From NCBI RefSeq assembly GCF_019097595.1, contig NC_080716.1, forward strand, positions 32,655,901-32,719,900: a stretch of DNA of 64,000 nt, in the 5' to 3' direction. Below are positions 32,015-43,510 of this stretch, one piece after another. The first letter of the stretch is position 1, and every line of letters begins with the position of its first letter. The position numbers and the translations under genes are program-made. Under the pieces are notes generated by a model. The model had not been told where the DNA came from, ran no database searches, and worked only from the letters and a program-made list of their open reading frames with translations. The stretch comes from Hemibagrus wyckioides (taxonomy: Eukaryota; Chordata; Actinopteri; Siluriformes; Bagridae).

Positions 32015-33648
32015 CAGACCGTCACCCGGCTAGTCTGGAGCGGATAGGGCAGGTTGTGGCTGGGCAGGCCACAGCTCTGGGCAAACGTGAGCAGGCCCTG
32101 GCTTCATTATTCACTGAACTGCAGCAGATCTCAGAACAAATAGGGCAGATCCAGGCCTTCCTGCATCCCCAAGGGGCTTCTGTGGCAGACAACCCTCTGG
32201 CGGAAGCACAGCAGGCCAGCCATCTGAACCCTGCCACTCCCGTGGTTTCTGAGACCCGATTACCTCCCCCACAGCCCTATGCGGGGCAACCTGGGGCCTG
32301 CAATTCGTTCATTATGCAATGCTCACTGGCCTTTGAGATGCAGCCCTCCCAATTCCCTTCTGAGAAAGCCAAAATCACGTATATGATCTCCCTTCTCACA
32401 GGCAAGGCACTGGCCTGGGCTACGGCCATTTGGCAGCACCGCCTAGCAGACCTCCCCACAGCCGACTCATTTATAGCGGCCTTAAGGAGCACTTTTGACT
32501 ACCCATCTGGGGCGGGGGACCTAACCTCATCCCTCCTCCGCATGCGCCAGGGTGCCCGCTCAGTGGCTAGTTACACTGTTGAGTTTCGAACCCTGGCGGC
32601 TGGCTCGGGCTGGAATGATCAAGCCCTCCAGGAGGCCTATGTTCAGGGCCTTTCTGAAGAGTTAAAGGATGAGTTGGCAGCTCGTGATCCTCCTCCTGAC
32701 CTGGAGGCCCTGTATCATCTTGCTATCCGCCTGGATAATCGCTTCTGTGAACGCAGAATTGAACGGCAGGCAAGCAGGCAGTCCCAGAGTCAGGGCATCC
32801 ATGCTCAAGCATCTTCTGAGTACTCCGGGCCCCATGAGACTTCCTCAGAACCCATGCAATTAGGGGCTACGGGTTTAACACAACAAGGCACCTCATCTCA
32901 TCTAGAGCGGCCCCTGTCACAGACCTTTAGGCCTGCCACCAAGGGGGCCCAACCAGTCAAGATGTTAAAAGGGCGCAGGCCCTCCCAAGTAGAGGGGCCT
33001 GAGTTGGCCCTAGGTGTGGCCTCCCACAAGTCCGGCCTTTTCTTAGAGGCCATCCTCCTCCTGGGGGAGGATAGACAGGTAAACCTCCGGGCTTTTGTTG
33101 ACTCGGGAGCCACAGGTAATCTCATTGATGAGGGCTTAGTCCACAGAGTGGGGGTCCAGCTGGAACCGCTAGCACAACCCCTACCAGTTCATGGCCCGGA
33201 TGGGCATCCCTTGGCTGCAGGTCCCATAACCACACAGACAACTCCACTTCTCCTACGCATTGGGCGCCACACGGAGCGTCTGTCATTGTATGTGACTAAG
33301 GCTCCTGAGCTACATCTAATCCTGGGGTTCCCCTGGTTGCAGCAGCATAATCCTCGCATAGACTGGGTCACACAGTCAGTCTCTGTTTGGGGATCCCAGT
33401 GCCCCCAGAGCTGCCTCAAAGAATTATACACCTCTACACCTCCCCCACTGGGGCCGGTGGATCTAGCGGCAGTCCCGGAGGATTACTGGGATCTCCAAGA
33501 AGTCTTTTCTAAACAAAGGGCCCAGGCACTGCCTCCTCATCGACCCTTTGACTGTGCCATCAACTTGCTTCCAGGTGCAGTTCCCCCCAGGGGCAGATTA
33601 TTCTCCCTTTCCCCACCAGAGTATAAGGCCATGGACCAATATATCTGA
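32005..33648 (+). CDS. Gypsy 1 gag-protease, ending at a premature stop
   Basis: A 547-codon frame starts at ATG 32005. Residues 1-260 are a sushi/PEG10-type gag: PPPQPYAGQPGACNSFIMQC, the capsid block FPSEKAKITYMISLLTGKAL, and MRQGARSVASYTVEFRTLA. No CCHC knuckle is evident. A retropepsin follows with the catalytic DSGATGNLID near residue 365 and LILGFPWL. The start of RT (PPEYKAMDQYI) ends at TGA 33646, where the family has a sense codon, and the frame continues unchanged after it. The product would shape particles and cleave the polyprotein of the retrotransposon. Confidence 0.88.
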   Translation: MSAPDRHPASLERIGQVVAGQATALGKREQALASLFTELQQISEQIGQIQAFLHPQGASVADNPLAEAQQASHLNPATPVVSETRLPPPQPYAGQPGACNSFIMQCSLAFEMQPSQFPSEKAKITYMISLLTGKALAWATAIWQHRLADLPTADSFIAALRSTFDYPSGAGDLTSSLLRMRQGARSVASYTVEFRTLAAGSGWNDQALQEAYVQGLSEELKDELAARDPPPDLEALYHLAIRLDNRFCERRIERQASRQSQSQGIHAQASSEYSGPHETSSEPMQLGATGLTQQGTSSHLERPLSQTFRPATKGAQPVKMLKGRRPSQVEGPELALGVASHKSGLFLEAILLLGEDRQVNLRAFVDSGATGNLIDEGLVHRVGVQLEPLAQPLPVHGPDGHPLAAGPITTQTTPLLLRIGRHTERLSLYVTKAPELHLILGFPWLQQHNPRIDWVTQSVSVWGSQCPQSCLKELYTSTPPPLGPVDLAAVPEDYWDLQEVFSKQRAQALPPHRPFDCAINLLPGAVPPRGRLFSLSPPEYKAMDQYI

Positions 33649-34668
33649 GAGGCCTTATCCCTGGGGCACATCCGTCCCTCCACGTCACCAGTGGGAGCGG
33701 GCTTCTTCTTTGTTAAAAAGAAGGATGGGAGCCTGCATCACTGCATTGATTACCACGGCTTGAATGCGCTAACCGTAAAGGACCGCCACCCTCTTCCCCT
33801 GATGAACTCAGCTTTTGACCACCTGCGACAGGCCAGGTTTTTTTCCAAACTTGACCTCCGCAGTGCGTACAACCTGATTCGCATCCGGGCAGGGGATGAG
33901 TGGAAGACTGCCTTCCTCACGCCTTCAGGGCATTACGAATACTTGGTGATGCCCTTTGGCCTAATGAACGCCCCGGCAGTCTACCAACGGCTCATTAATG
34001 AGGCCCTCAGGGAGACTTTGAACCACTATGCGTTTGTGTACCTGGACGACATTCTAATCTTTAGCAATTCGTTAAAGGAACACATCATACACCTCCGACG
34101 GGTCCTGCAGCTTCTCCTCCAGAACAGCCTCTACGTGAAGCTTGAAAAATCGCAGTTTCACGTGAGCACCAACTCTTTCTTGGGCTTCGTTGTCTCTCGG
34201 GGCGGTCTCAGCATGAACCCAGCTAAGATCAGGGTTGTCAAAGAGTGGCCTCAGCCTTCCTCAGTCCGTGCGGTACAACCCTTCTTGGGCTTCGCTAATT
34301 TTTTCCAGCGCTTTGTGTGCAATTTTAGCTCCTTAGCCAGCCCGCTGTCTGCCCTGACCAGGAAGTCCCAGGGCAGGTTCACATGGTACATCCAGGCACA
34401 AGAGGCCTTCGAGGCCTTGAAAGAGAGATTGATCTCAGCCCCAGTGCTGTGCATGCCGGACTCAGAGGTCCAATTCATAGTGGAAGTTGACGCTTCAGAC
34501 ATAGGAGTAGGGGCTGTCCTCTCCCAAAGGTCCGGTACTAAGAAAGAATTGCACCCCTGTGCATATTTCTCTCACAGACTGACGGCACCGGAGAGGAACT
34601 ATGATGTAGGGGATTGCGAGCTCTTAGCTGTCAAGCTGGCTTTGGAGGAGTGGAGGCATTGGCTGTAG
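33649..34668 (+). pseudogene. Gypsy 1 reverse transcriptase and RNase H start
   Basis: In the same frame as gag after its [52 protein letters not shown] and the palm [12 protein letters not shown]. Then come the connection domain ([12 protein letters not shown]) and the RNase H beginning [18 protein letters not shown]. It ends at TAG 34666 where a Glu-like codon is expected (HWL-stop-GAKHLF). It would copy element RNA into DNA if restored by suppression; two stops make that unlikely. Confidence 0.85.
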
Positions 34669-35712
34669 GGGGCCAAGCACCTGTTCCTCATTCAGACAGA
34701 CCACAAGAACCTGACCTACATCCAGCAGGCCAAGCGCCTGAACCCGCGGCAGGCCAGGTGGTCCCTATTCTTTACCCGGTTTGATTTTACCCTCTCATTC
34801 AAACCCGGCTCGAAGAACACCAAACCAGACGCTCTCTCCCGCCAGTGGGATGCCCCGGCAGAGAACCCAAAACCCCAACCCATAATTCCACCGTCTCGGA
34901 TTGTGGCACCTCTACGTTGGGGTTTGGAGGAGGTGGTTCGCCAGGCACTCCAACAAGAGCCTGATCTGGGGGGCGGCCCACCCGATAGACTCTACGTCAC
35001 AACCCCGGTCTGACCACAGGTTCTTGCCTGGGGCCATGCCTCACCTTTCGCTGGGCACCCAGGCGTTGTGAGAACCTTAGAGTTTTTGCGCCGCAGATTC
35101 TGGTGGCCCTCCATGGATCGAGACGTTCGGGCCTTCGTGGTTGCCTGCCAGGCATGTGCTCGAAGCAAGGAACCCCAGACTCATCCACAGGGCCTGCTTC
35201 GCCCCCTACCCATTCCAGCTCGCCCCTGGTCGCACCTTTCCTTAGACTTCATCACTGGCCTGCCACGATCCCAGGGAATGAATGTAATACTAGTGGTGGT
35301 GGATCGGTTCTCTAAAGCAGGTGAATTTATCCCTCTGCCTAAACTTCCTTCAGCTAAGGAGACAGCGGAACTCCTCCTTCAGCATGTCGTTCGAACACAC
35401 GGCTTCCCTTTAGACTTGGTATCGGATCGGGGTCCCCAGTTTGCTAGCCATTTTTGGAAGGCCTTTTGCCGCCTCATCAGTGCTTCCGCCAGTTTCTCAT
35501 CAGGTTTCCACCCTGAGTCCAACGGTCAGACTGAGAGAGTTAACCAGGACTTGGTTCGCTCTCTCCGGTGTCTGGCTACCTCCAATCCGGCAACATGGGT
35601 CAGACACCTGATCTGGGTCGAGTATGCCCACAACACCCTTTGGCACTCTGCTCTGGGCATGTCGCCTGTTCAGGTACCCCCCCCATGTTCGCCGAGCAGG
35701 AGAGGGACCTAG
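34669..35712 (+). pseudogene. Gypsy 1 RNase H end and integrase
   Basis: The frame continues with [20 protein letters not shown] and LSRQWD, then TGA at 35011. After this come the HHCC-like zinc domain ([27 protein letters not shown]) and the DDE core: LDFITGLP (first D), [11 protein letters not shown] (second D), [12 protein letters not shown] (E). A C8 run at 35677-35684 shifts the frame. Confidence 0.85.
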
Positions 35713-36302
35713 GGGTCCCAGCAGCAGAGCAAATGGTGGCCCACTGCCGCAGGGTCTGGCAGAGGGCAAAAATAGCCCTCCAGACAGCTGCTCAGAAGAG
35801 CGCCCGTGCAGCTAACCGCAAGAGGCATGCGGCCCCCACCTTCCGTCCGGGTCAGAGAGTTTGGTTGGCGTCCAAAGACCTCCCCTTGCGAGTGGAGTCC
35901 AAGAAATTGGCACCTCGTTATATTGGGTCCTTTAAGGTTTTGCGGCGGATAAATCCAGTCGCATACCACCTGCAACTCCCCTGCTCCTTGAGAATCAACC
36001 CCATGTTTCACATCTCGAGGCTGAAACCAGTCCTTTGCAGCCCCTTAGCACCTCCTAATGACCAGGCCCCACCCCCACCGTGTCTCATCGATGGGGCTCC
36101 GGCTTTAACAGTGCAGCGGATTCTGGACTCCCGACGCCATGGGAGGGACGTCCAGTATCTGGTCGACTGGGAGGGCTATGGCCCAGATGAACGGTTGTGG
36201 GTCCCGGCCCGGCACATCCTGGACCCGGAGCTGATTAGGACCTTTCGAAGGGACCGGGCGGCAAACTCGGGAACATCAGGGGCCGTTCCTAGACAGGGGG
36301 GT
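35680..36302 (+). pseudogene. Gypsy 1 integrase C-terminus with chromodomain
   Basis: After the homopolymer frameshift the next frame encodes RKRHAAPTFRPGQRVWLASK, APRYIGSFKVL, NPMFHISRLKPV (GPY/F-like module) and a chromodomain VQRILDSRRHGRDVQYLVDW...YGPDERLWVP. Chromodomains steer integration toward particular histone marks in related elements. It runs to the polypurine tract just before the 3' LTR. Confidence 0.85.
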
Positions 36303-36304
36303 AG
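36293..36304 (+). promoter_or_regulatory. Polypurine tract of Gypsy 1
   Basis: The sequence 'acaggggggtag' lies immediately upstream of the 3' LTR, the expected plus-strand primer position. Confidence 0.72.
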
Positions 36305-37117
36305 TGTAACGTCGCCGGTGCCTTCTCAGGCAAACCCGCGGCCACCAGCACGCTCCCTTATAGCCGCCGGCTCACGTGCCAACAATTAGTGCAACTCGCA
36401 GCACCTGCATGCGTTGCTACTTAAACCACCGAATTCCTTCACTCCGTGTGCGGACATAGTCTGTACTAGAGTTAGGGTGGTATGCTGTATCAAAGCGCAT
36501 AGCGCGGCGAGAGGTAATATCTAGAAGTCTAGGATTACTGAAAGCATCCCTCATTCTCTTCTCAGTATTTGTATCAGAGCTCTAGGCGCTCTGAGAGGTA
36601 ATATTTCGAAAAGCAATTTAACAAAGTTTTCACTAAGGTCAGAATACGGTAATTCGTATCGGTACGCTCAGCGCCCCGAGAGGTAATCTCGAAAGTGGCC
36701 GGCGCACGAAAGGTTCAGCAGCGTAGCGCTGCAGCTTCCTGATCCTCTCTTGTGCATTTCCACAAACAGTTCTTCTGGGTTTGCTTGGTGAAGTGGTAGC
36801 GCTTTGCGCATGTATCTAGAGGTTGCAACCTTCTCGATTCAAACCCTGCTCTGGACGTGCCTTCCATACACCAAGCACTCCACTCCACTGTTTATCTGCA
36901 CTCTATTAAAACCCTCATTATCTTTATATTATTTATCATATTATTTTCCCATCCTTCATAACTGATACACCCAACAATTCTACTGTACATTGCTTCAGTC
37001 GCACACTTTCCCTATCTGCCCCGGGCACCAGTCCACTCTCCCCTCAGCATCCTCGTAGAGGACGGGGCTGACCTGGTACTTTCCCCCTCCTAGCGTACCG
37101 AAGTTCCCCCCGTAACA
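36305..37117 (+). repeat. 3' LTR of Gypsy 1
   Basis: This 813-bp LTR is paired with 31205-32002. It keeps the GTGCGGACATA transcript-start block that matches the primer site exactly and an extra 'agagctctaggcgctctg' absent from the 5' LTR. Confidence 0.92.
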
Positions 37118-38427
37118 GGATGTTTTTAATCTAGCCCCGAATGTTTTATCCCAAATTTTCCACCGGAGTGTAGAGGAATTCATGAAATGTTGATCGTTTT
37201 ATTAGAGCACTGTTGCCGTTTACTGTACATGATTTTGACGGACATCTCTGCACACACACATACACACACACCCTCTCGCCAAAATACCGCGAGAGTGTTC
37301 GCTCGAATATGCTCTAGAACTGTTCTCGCGATACTTTAATGTCCTACACATCGGTCTGCGCGGCGCTGCTTTCACACCACGTGACTAAAATACCTTACAG
37401 CCCTTAAACGGGACAGCAATAAAAATGTCAGAAAACGCAACAATCTTATTATTCAGATAAAAGTCTAACTTCTAATATTTAATGTTAACACAGGTGATAA
37501 AAGTCGGCTAACAAATGTATGTTGTGTCAAAAGGAGGCCCACTGTCTCTGGTTCTGAAAACCCCTGACATATAGGACCCTTTGGAATATTATTCCATACC
37601 CAATGTGTACAAAAGCCTTAAATTAAATCATCCTAAAGATAGATCTAAATAAAATATAATCTGTTAAAGCCTTAAGACATTACAGTCTGAACATCATGAC
37701 TTTCTATTATTCAACTAATGCAGTATTTAAGTTAAAATACAGACATGATTTAGGTGAACAATGGACCAGAACAGACTCCATCATTCAGCTGTTCTGTCTA
37801 TTGATAAAGGAATTCTCAGCTCTATAAATACTGGTATGGTAACTGACCGTTTTGCTCAAGTCTCGGAGATACTCTCTGATGATTCCACCCTCAAAAAAAT
37901 AGTATAGAAGTCATCAAGAGCATGAAGTAGACAAGATACAAGCAGTAAGATAGCTGAGAGAATGAGAGATGAGAGAACGATAAGAGAAGAGAGGCTGTAA
38001 AAAATAAAAAAAAATAAACAAAGAATAATTCATACAGTAGTGCAGCATGAATCAGGAATGAAATAAAGGTGCAGTATAATATAGATTATTGTAAAATAAT
38101 AGTAATAATAAAGGATCTGCATGGCACACACACAAGCTGTAAAAGAGATAATATTGCATGGTATACCTGTGAGAGAGAAATGTAATGAATTTAATGAACT
38201 CCTTTTTTAGTAGCAAGACTCTGAAATGATGGGAGGAGTCAGAAAAAAGACTGAATTAAATTTTCTAAAGCTGCATACTGTTTGTGTTAATTTGTGTTTA
38301 TTATTAAACAATATTACATAAAAATGCCCTTACAAAACGTGTTATTCTTGCTTACCCCCTCTCCTCAATTAGCCCCGGATGTTTTGGGCTCAGCCCCTGA
38401 TGTTTTCAAATCCTAGATACGCCCCTG

Positions 38428-39160
38428 CCTGTCAGTTCAGACCTGTCTTTCTAAAGATAGCCCTATCCACAAGTTTTAATGTCTCTACACCTGTAGTGCA
38501 CTCTTGTTCATGATGAATGGATACATTTGCCAACTTAATATTCTGGACAGCCCTACTCCAGAAAATAATGCAACCTGGATATCTGTTACAGTAAGTGTTA
38601 TGCCATCTGAAACAAGCTGGAATTGTTTTAAAAGTTGATGGGTGCTGAATAGTTGTACATTGCACAATTCTGGATATGAGATTTGTTAATTATACTGTTC
38701 AGTTTGTTTAATGCTTATGGAAGATTAGCTGATTGTGCAGTAAACAAGCACTGTTAATATATTTGAGATTTAGTACTGTCTCAAGTTTTTATGGGTTTAT
38801 TACTGTTATTGTCATGTTTAAAATAAACGTGTTAATTTAACTATTTTTTAGGATTTTTAGTGTTAAACTCAAATTTTTAAGTTTTTATACATATGAACGA
38901 TACATTATTTGAACAACAGATAATTTGACACAATATGGAATTTGTAGTATGTAAAACTTAAAATTTGAAGGTTCTATACATGGGGGACATCAGATTGCTC
39001 TTGCCAGTTAAAGACTCAAAAGTCTGTGCTTCAGATTCAGACTTAATGGAACTTGCAGAACCATCATTTACGCCCCTCCAGAGCACTAGGAGGTTTCCTG
39101 TTAGAATTTGTAGACCACCTGACAGGCTCAATGGGCTGTTAGAGTGGGGACAGTCACTCT
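38428..39160. other. Flank of the hAT insertion, otherwise empty
   Basis: The first 70 bp continue the minisatellite unit interrupted by the hAT element. The rest is AT-rich with no recognisable frame. Confidence 0.4.
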
Positions 39161-39163
39161 AAC

Positions 39164-39992
39164 AACATTGTGGATGATCCCACACACCCCTCACACATAC
39201 TCTTACACACCCCTCACACACACTCTTACCCCACACCCCCCCCACACACACTCTTACACACTCCACACACACACTCTTACACACCCCACACACCCCTCAC
39301 ACACACTCTTACACACCCCACACACCCCCCACACACACCCTTACACACCCCCCCCCCCCCCCCCACACACCCTTACACACCCCACACACCCTCACACACA
39401 CTCTTACACAACCCACACATCCCTCACACACACTCTTACACACCCCACACACCCCCCACACACACTCTTACACACCCCACACACCCCTCACACACACTCT
39501 TACACAACCCACACATCCCTCACACACACTCTTACACACCCCACACACCCCTCACACACACTCTTACACACCCCACACATACACTCTTACCCCACACACC
39601 CCACACACACACTCTTCACCCTCCTGCCATCTGGAAAGAGGTACCAGAACGTTCGGGCCTCACAACCAGACTGTGTAACTTTCCTCAAGCCATCAGACTC
39701 CTCAACAACCAGGACTGAAACTGTTCTACACTCTCTCACACTCACACACACACACACACACTCACTCAGGACTGAACTGTATACAACTCTCTGTCTCTCA
39801 GACACATACACACACACACTCTCACCTGTGTGGACACACACATACACACACACACACACACCTTATATTGTTCAATACTTATTGCACTACCTAAACCCCT
39901 GTGTTTATTACATCTGCTGCTATATTTATTTCTATTTTGCACTACCTCAACCGCTGCTACTGCATTTTTGCACAGTACATGTTGTCAGGCCG

Positions 39993-40059
<67 letters not shown>

Positions 40060-40425
40060 GTAAAAATCATATATGTTATTAGTTTGATGGTTTTTTTCTA
40101 CAGTTACTCAAAGTAGTACATCATTTCATTTTATTTCATTTCCATTTCATTACACATGTTCTTTTCTTTTTTTGGTGCTAAGTGTCCTGTGTTTTTGTGT
40201 TGTCTTTTTTGTACTTATTGTTGTTGCACTGTCTTGTCGTTTACACTTCACACACTTTACACTTTGTGTTTTGGACAAACTTCAGTCCTAGCTCTGTGTT
40301 CTTGTGTTTGATCTTCATGTTGTATGTTTCTGTAGCACCAGGTCCTGGAGACACAGTGTTTCATATCACTATGTACTGCGTCAGATATATGTGGGGGAAA
40401 TGACAAAGCTTCTTGAATCTTGATG
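39164..40425 (+). mobile_element. Rex1-like LINE 3' end with expanded coding repeat
   Basis: It starts with the LINE C-terminal block '[11 protein letters not shown]' and, after a minisatellite, continues [15 protein letters not shown]. The 3' UTR (with a (ta)n run at 39994-40055) ends 'gacaaagcttcttgaatctt', like the LINE ending at 22368. Only the last ~60 codons of the protein are present, as expected for a 5'-truncated insertion. Confidence 0.82.
39180..39612 (+). repeat. CA-rich minisatellite grown from LINE codons
   Basis: Units of roughly 23-46 bp consist of 'acactcttacacaccccaca' and 'cacccctcacac'. They are variants of the LINE codons for HPSHTLFT seen once at 21722-21750. A C-run of 17 nt interrupts at 39346-39363. 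Confidence 0.88.
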
Positions 40426-40484
40426 TATTTGGTTAAAGTTATTATTGTTGTTACCATTAAAAAGCACTCTTGGTTATGTGTGTT

Positions 40485-40602
40485 GTTACGCTGCCAACCT
40501 ATTAAGTACATGAAGTCATCGCACTGTCTTCGCGTGTTTTCTTTATATGTATAAGTAATTCATATATGTGCTATATCGGTATATTGATGCCTAAATATAA
40601 CA
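40485..40602. repeat. Possible LTR remnant
   Basis: The end 'tatattgatgcctaaatata' followed by 'aca' closely matches the LTR-like end before the Gypsy gag at 16838-16869. The left limit 'tgttacgctgcc' gives TGTTA...TAACA termini, but the piece is short. Confidence 0.35.
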
Positions 40603-41500
40603 ATGATGGTGATGGTGAGGCAAATCTTTTAAGGTTTAGAATCTGACTGAAAGTTACAGTACTTGAAAAACTAGTATATTAATTAGGAAATGTTGAAGTG
40701 TAGGAAGTTTTAAATAAACTGATATAAACTAAAGTAGAAACAATGAACAAAAACTATGGGACAGCACATTTTTAGCAAAAAAGAACAGAGAGGACACATG
40801 AGACACAGTAACAGAAATCAGAATCAACATTTATCATGGTGAGAAGCATGTGAGAAACCGTCCATTCTTCACCAGTAAGGTCTCACAGTGCACCACTGTA
40901 GTGTGGGATAGAGTATGATAAGCACATGATGGATAAATTCACAAACACCATTAGAATAGATTTTAAATAAGAAACCTACCGCAGGCCTACTCATGAAGTG
41001 AGAAGAGAAAACATGATTTATAAACTATATACATGTTTATTTTTATTTTAACTATATAATTTATCATATTTATTCTATGTTTCTGTTCTATAAGTAAGTG
41101 AAACGTATATATGAGTGCACAGTTGTGCTTAAGAACAGACTGTAACCCCAACCTGCAGAGACTTTTTAAGTAAAGAAAGGTTTGCACGGGTCAATCAGTG
41201 AGAGAAAAATCCTGCAGGCTCTAACCTGTGGATACCACTATCTTAAGGAAGACAGGTCTGAATCGACAGGTGTAGAGAAATTAAAACCTGTGGAGACTGC
41301 TATTTTCAGGAAGATAGATCTGAACAGACAGGTGTAGAGGAACTGGAACCTGTGGATACCATTGTCACTAGGAAGGCAGGTCTACACAGACAGATTTATA
41401 GCAGGTTTATAACAGGCATGTCACTGTAGTTTTAAGTGTATTTAAGGTCAGTGACATAGAGTGAGGTTCATGGCTGGTGAGACACTGACTACTTCAGGGT
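40603..41500. repeat. Unclassified repeat family, copy A
   Basis: The unit runs 'ggtgaggcaaatctttt', 'aaactaaagtagaaacaa', 'catttatcatggtgagaagc', 'caggcctactca', then a 62-bp minisatellite with 'cctgtggatac' cores (41225-41400), ending near 'aaggtcagtgacat'. Copies B (42830-45650, interrupted), C (45655-45990) and inverted D (61900-62505) share it. No coding potential was seen. Confidence 0.72.
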
Positions 41501-42076
41501 CAGATTTACAAATATATGAACCCAAAAGAATAACTTATTCACTATTCAATTGGCAGCATGCACACTGACTACTGGTTATGTTCTATATCTCATCAGCATT
41601 CTTTATACACAAACATACCTGTAGGTAAGGTGTATATTTGGTTGAGAAAGATCATTACATTTCCATACGTTGCAGTTGCTCTCACCCTCACTGTGTTCTA
41701 CGTTTGCCGTTGCAATTCCACAATTCATATACATTCAATACAAATGAAAGTATAGCGTGGTGTATAAAAAATTGGATTTTAATTTTAACCTTAATTTACA
41801 TATTTAGTTGTTTTAAAAAGCTCCCAATTCTGATGCTTTAATCAATCAAAAGAGCAAGTTCTCTTTTTGTACCTTAGTTTCAAGCAAACCTTTTAATCTC
41901 CATTGTTGGTCTTTCGTTATTCATCACTTCCTGTTTTAAATGAAAGTACAACTTTGAATCATTTTTAAGCTGAAATAATAGAAATAACTGTTCCGCTGCA
42001 GTGCACTTGACACCTCAGTGACTTATAACACACTATCATCTGGACTTGCCATACTTTTAGCACAGACTGTTTCAGC

Positions 42077-42116
<40 letters not shown>

Positions 42117-42770
42117 ACACACACACACACCCTAAGAATCCACAAACCTCAAAGAAGAAAAATGAAACCAAAAGAAGAAAACTTTTGAAATCGCTTGAAA
42201 CCCTACAACAAGCCCCCGCCCAAAAGAGTAAAACAAACCATAAAATTGTTTTTTAAGCAAAGATGATATTAGATTAATCAGAGCTTAGAAGGAACCCACC
42301 TCTCTCATGCAGAGACAGTGAAGAAAGGGAAGAGAAGGAGCTAAGACAGGAAATAAGATCAACACTGCATTCAGGAATTTAAAGGGGAGGGACCACACAG
42401 AGAGACAGGCATCTCAGGTACACATTGAACATTTTTGTGTAATTCTAATTAAAAATAATACTTTCCATACCAAAGCCTGTTAATTCGAATAGATATCTAA
42501 TCAGAGCTGTACATATATATTACATTTGAACAAACAAAACAACAACAACAACAACAACATATCACGTCCAAATCTGAGGAAGTGATTCTATTCTGTCTTC
42601 TAGTCTTTCTCCTCTCAGACACCGCTATCACCTGCTGCTGGCTGCTTTACATCAGATACTCAACCATACTGATTAGAACTGACAGGACTGACCACTGCTG
42701 TCCCTGATCCCATTCACACCTATATTTAAACACATTCTTGCATTTTATAAGTGAAGATTTTCTGTGCTCT
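41501..42770. other. No gene seen; CT/CA microsatellite at 42081-42130
   Basis: A (ct)n(ca)n microsatellite and A-rich sequence, including (caa)n at 42538-42558, are present. No convincing exon. Confidence 0.45.
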
Positions 42771-43496
42771 GAATCTTGTAGCTAAGAGCAATCATGTTGA
42801 TGTCTCAGTAACTATTACTTGAGAAAGTGGTTTGATTTTATTCACTGTTCTGATTTTCTCACCACTGTGAAGACGTAATGAATGTCTGAAATGATACATA
42901 TCACATTACAGGACAAATCACATCCCCTATAATCTCTACAAGGGATACAGCATTTAAAAATAGGATGAAGTAGGCTGGAGAATGTTCATCGATGATTATG
43001 ATGATGGTGGTGAGGCAAATCTTTCAAGGTTTAGAACTTGAAGTTACAGAACTTGAACAGCTAGTAAAGTAATTAGGAAATATATTGTAGAGTAGGAAAT
43101 TTTAAATAACAAACATTGATATAAACTAAAGTAGAAACAATAAACAAAAGCAATGGGTCAGCACAATCAGTGGGAAAATCCTAAAACCAGGAAACAATGC
43201 AGTCATTTTTAGGAAAAAGGAACCGAGAGTACACACATGAGATGCTTTAACAGGAACCAGAAAAAACATTTATCATGGTGAGAAGCGTGTGAGAAACAGT
43301 CATTCCTTTACCAGTAAGTGGAGGATAGAGAACGATAAGCAAATGATTGATAAACTCACAAACACCATTATCACTATTATTACTAGAGAATATTAAAGAA
43401 GACAACCAGAAAACAGATTTTAAACAAGAAACCTACAGCAGGCCTACAGTACTCATCAAGTGAGAAGATTGAATTTTAAATAAACTACATTCTCCG
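42771..43496. repeat. Unclassified repeat family, copy B, left part
   Basis: It carries the same ordered blocks as copy A from 'ggcaaatctttcaagg' to 'caggcctac', preceded by 'gtggtttgattttattcac' and 'acaagggatacagcattt', which also start copy C. Copy B resumes at 45240 after two nested transposons. Confidence 0.72.
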
Positions 43497-43510
43497 CAGC
43501 TGTATATATA

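Larger units (their letters stand above)
31205..37117 (+). mobile_element. Full-length chromodomain Gypsy (sushi-like) element
   Basis: LTRs at 31205-32002 and 36305-37117 both run TG...CA and are nearly identical, and GGATG flanks the element on both sides as a 5-bp target duplication. The body encodes gag, protease, RT, RNase H, integrase and a chromodomain in the chromovirus order; there is no env. Three in-frame stops and one homopolymer frameshift break gag-pol, so it cannot act alone. Fish sushi elements belong to the Tf1/sushi group. It sits within a hAT element. Confidence 0.95.
30944..38427 (+). mobile_element. hAT element (caggggcgtcgc family), copy 2, holding a Gypsy
   Basis: The left terminus CAGGGGCGTCGCTAGGG starts at 30944 and the right terminus ends CCTAGATACGCCCCTG at 38427, giving inverted ends of about 10 bp plus similar subterminal sequence. 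The 8-bp sequence cctgtcag flanks both sides (30936-30943, 38428-38435), the target-duplication length of hAT elements. The flanks join into a minisatellite-like sequence that exists uninterrupted, in inverted orientation, at about 41225-41340. Without the nested Gypsy (31205-37117) and the local duplication, roughly 1.3 kb of non-coding sequence remains, so it is non-autonomous. Confidence 0.85.

Noticed and set aside
31205..37117. Possible endogenous retrovirus
   Set aside because: There is no envelope frame, and the chromodomain integrase and gag type place it with Gypsy chromoviruses.
39830..40116. Frames rich in Tyr-Ile
   Set aside because: They are translations of the (ta)n run in the LINE 3' UTR.
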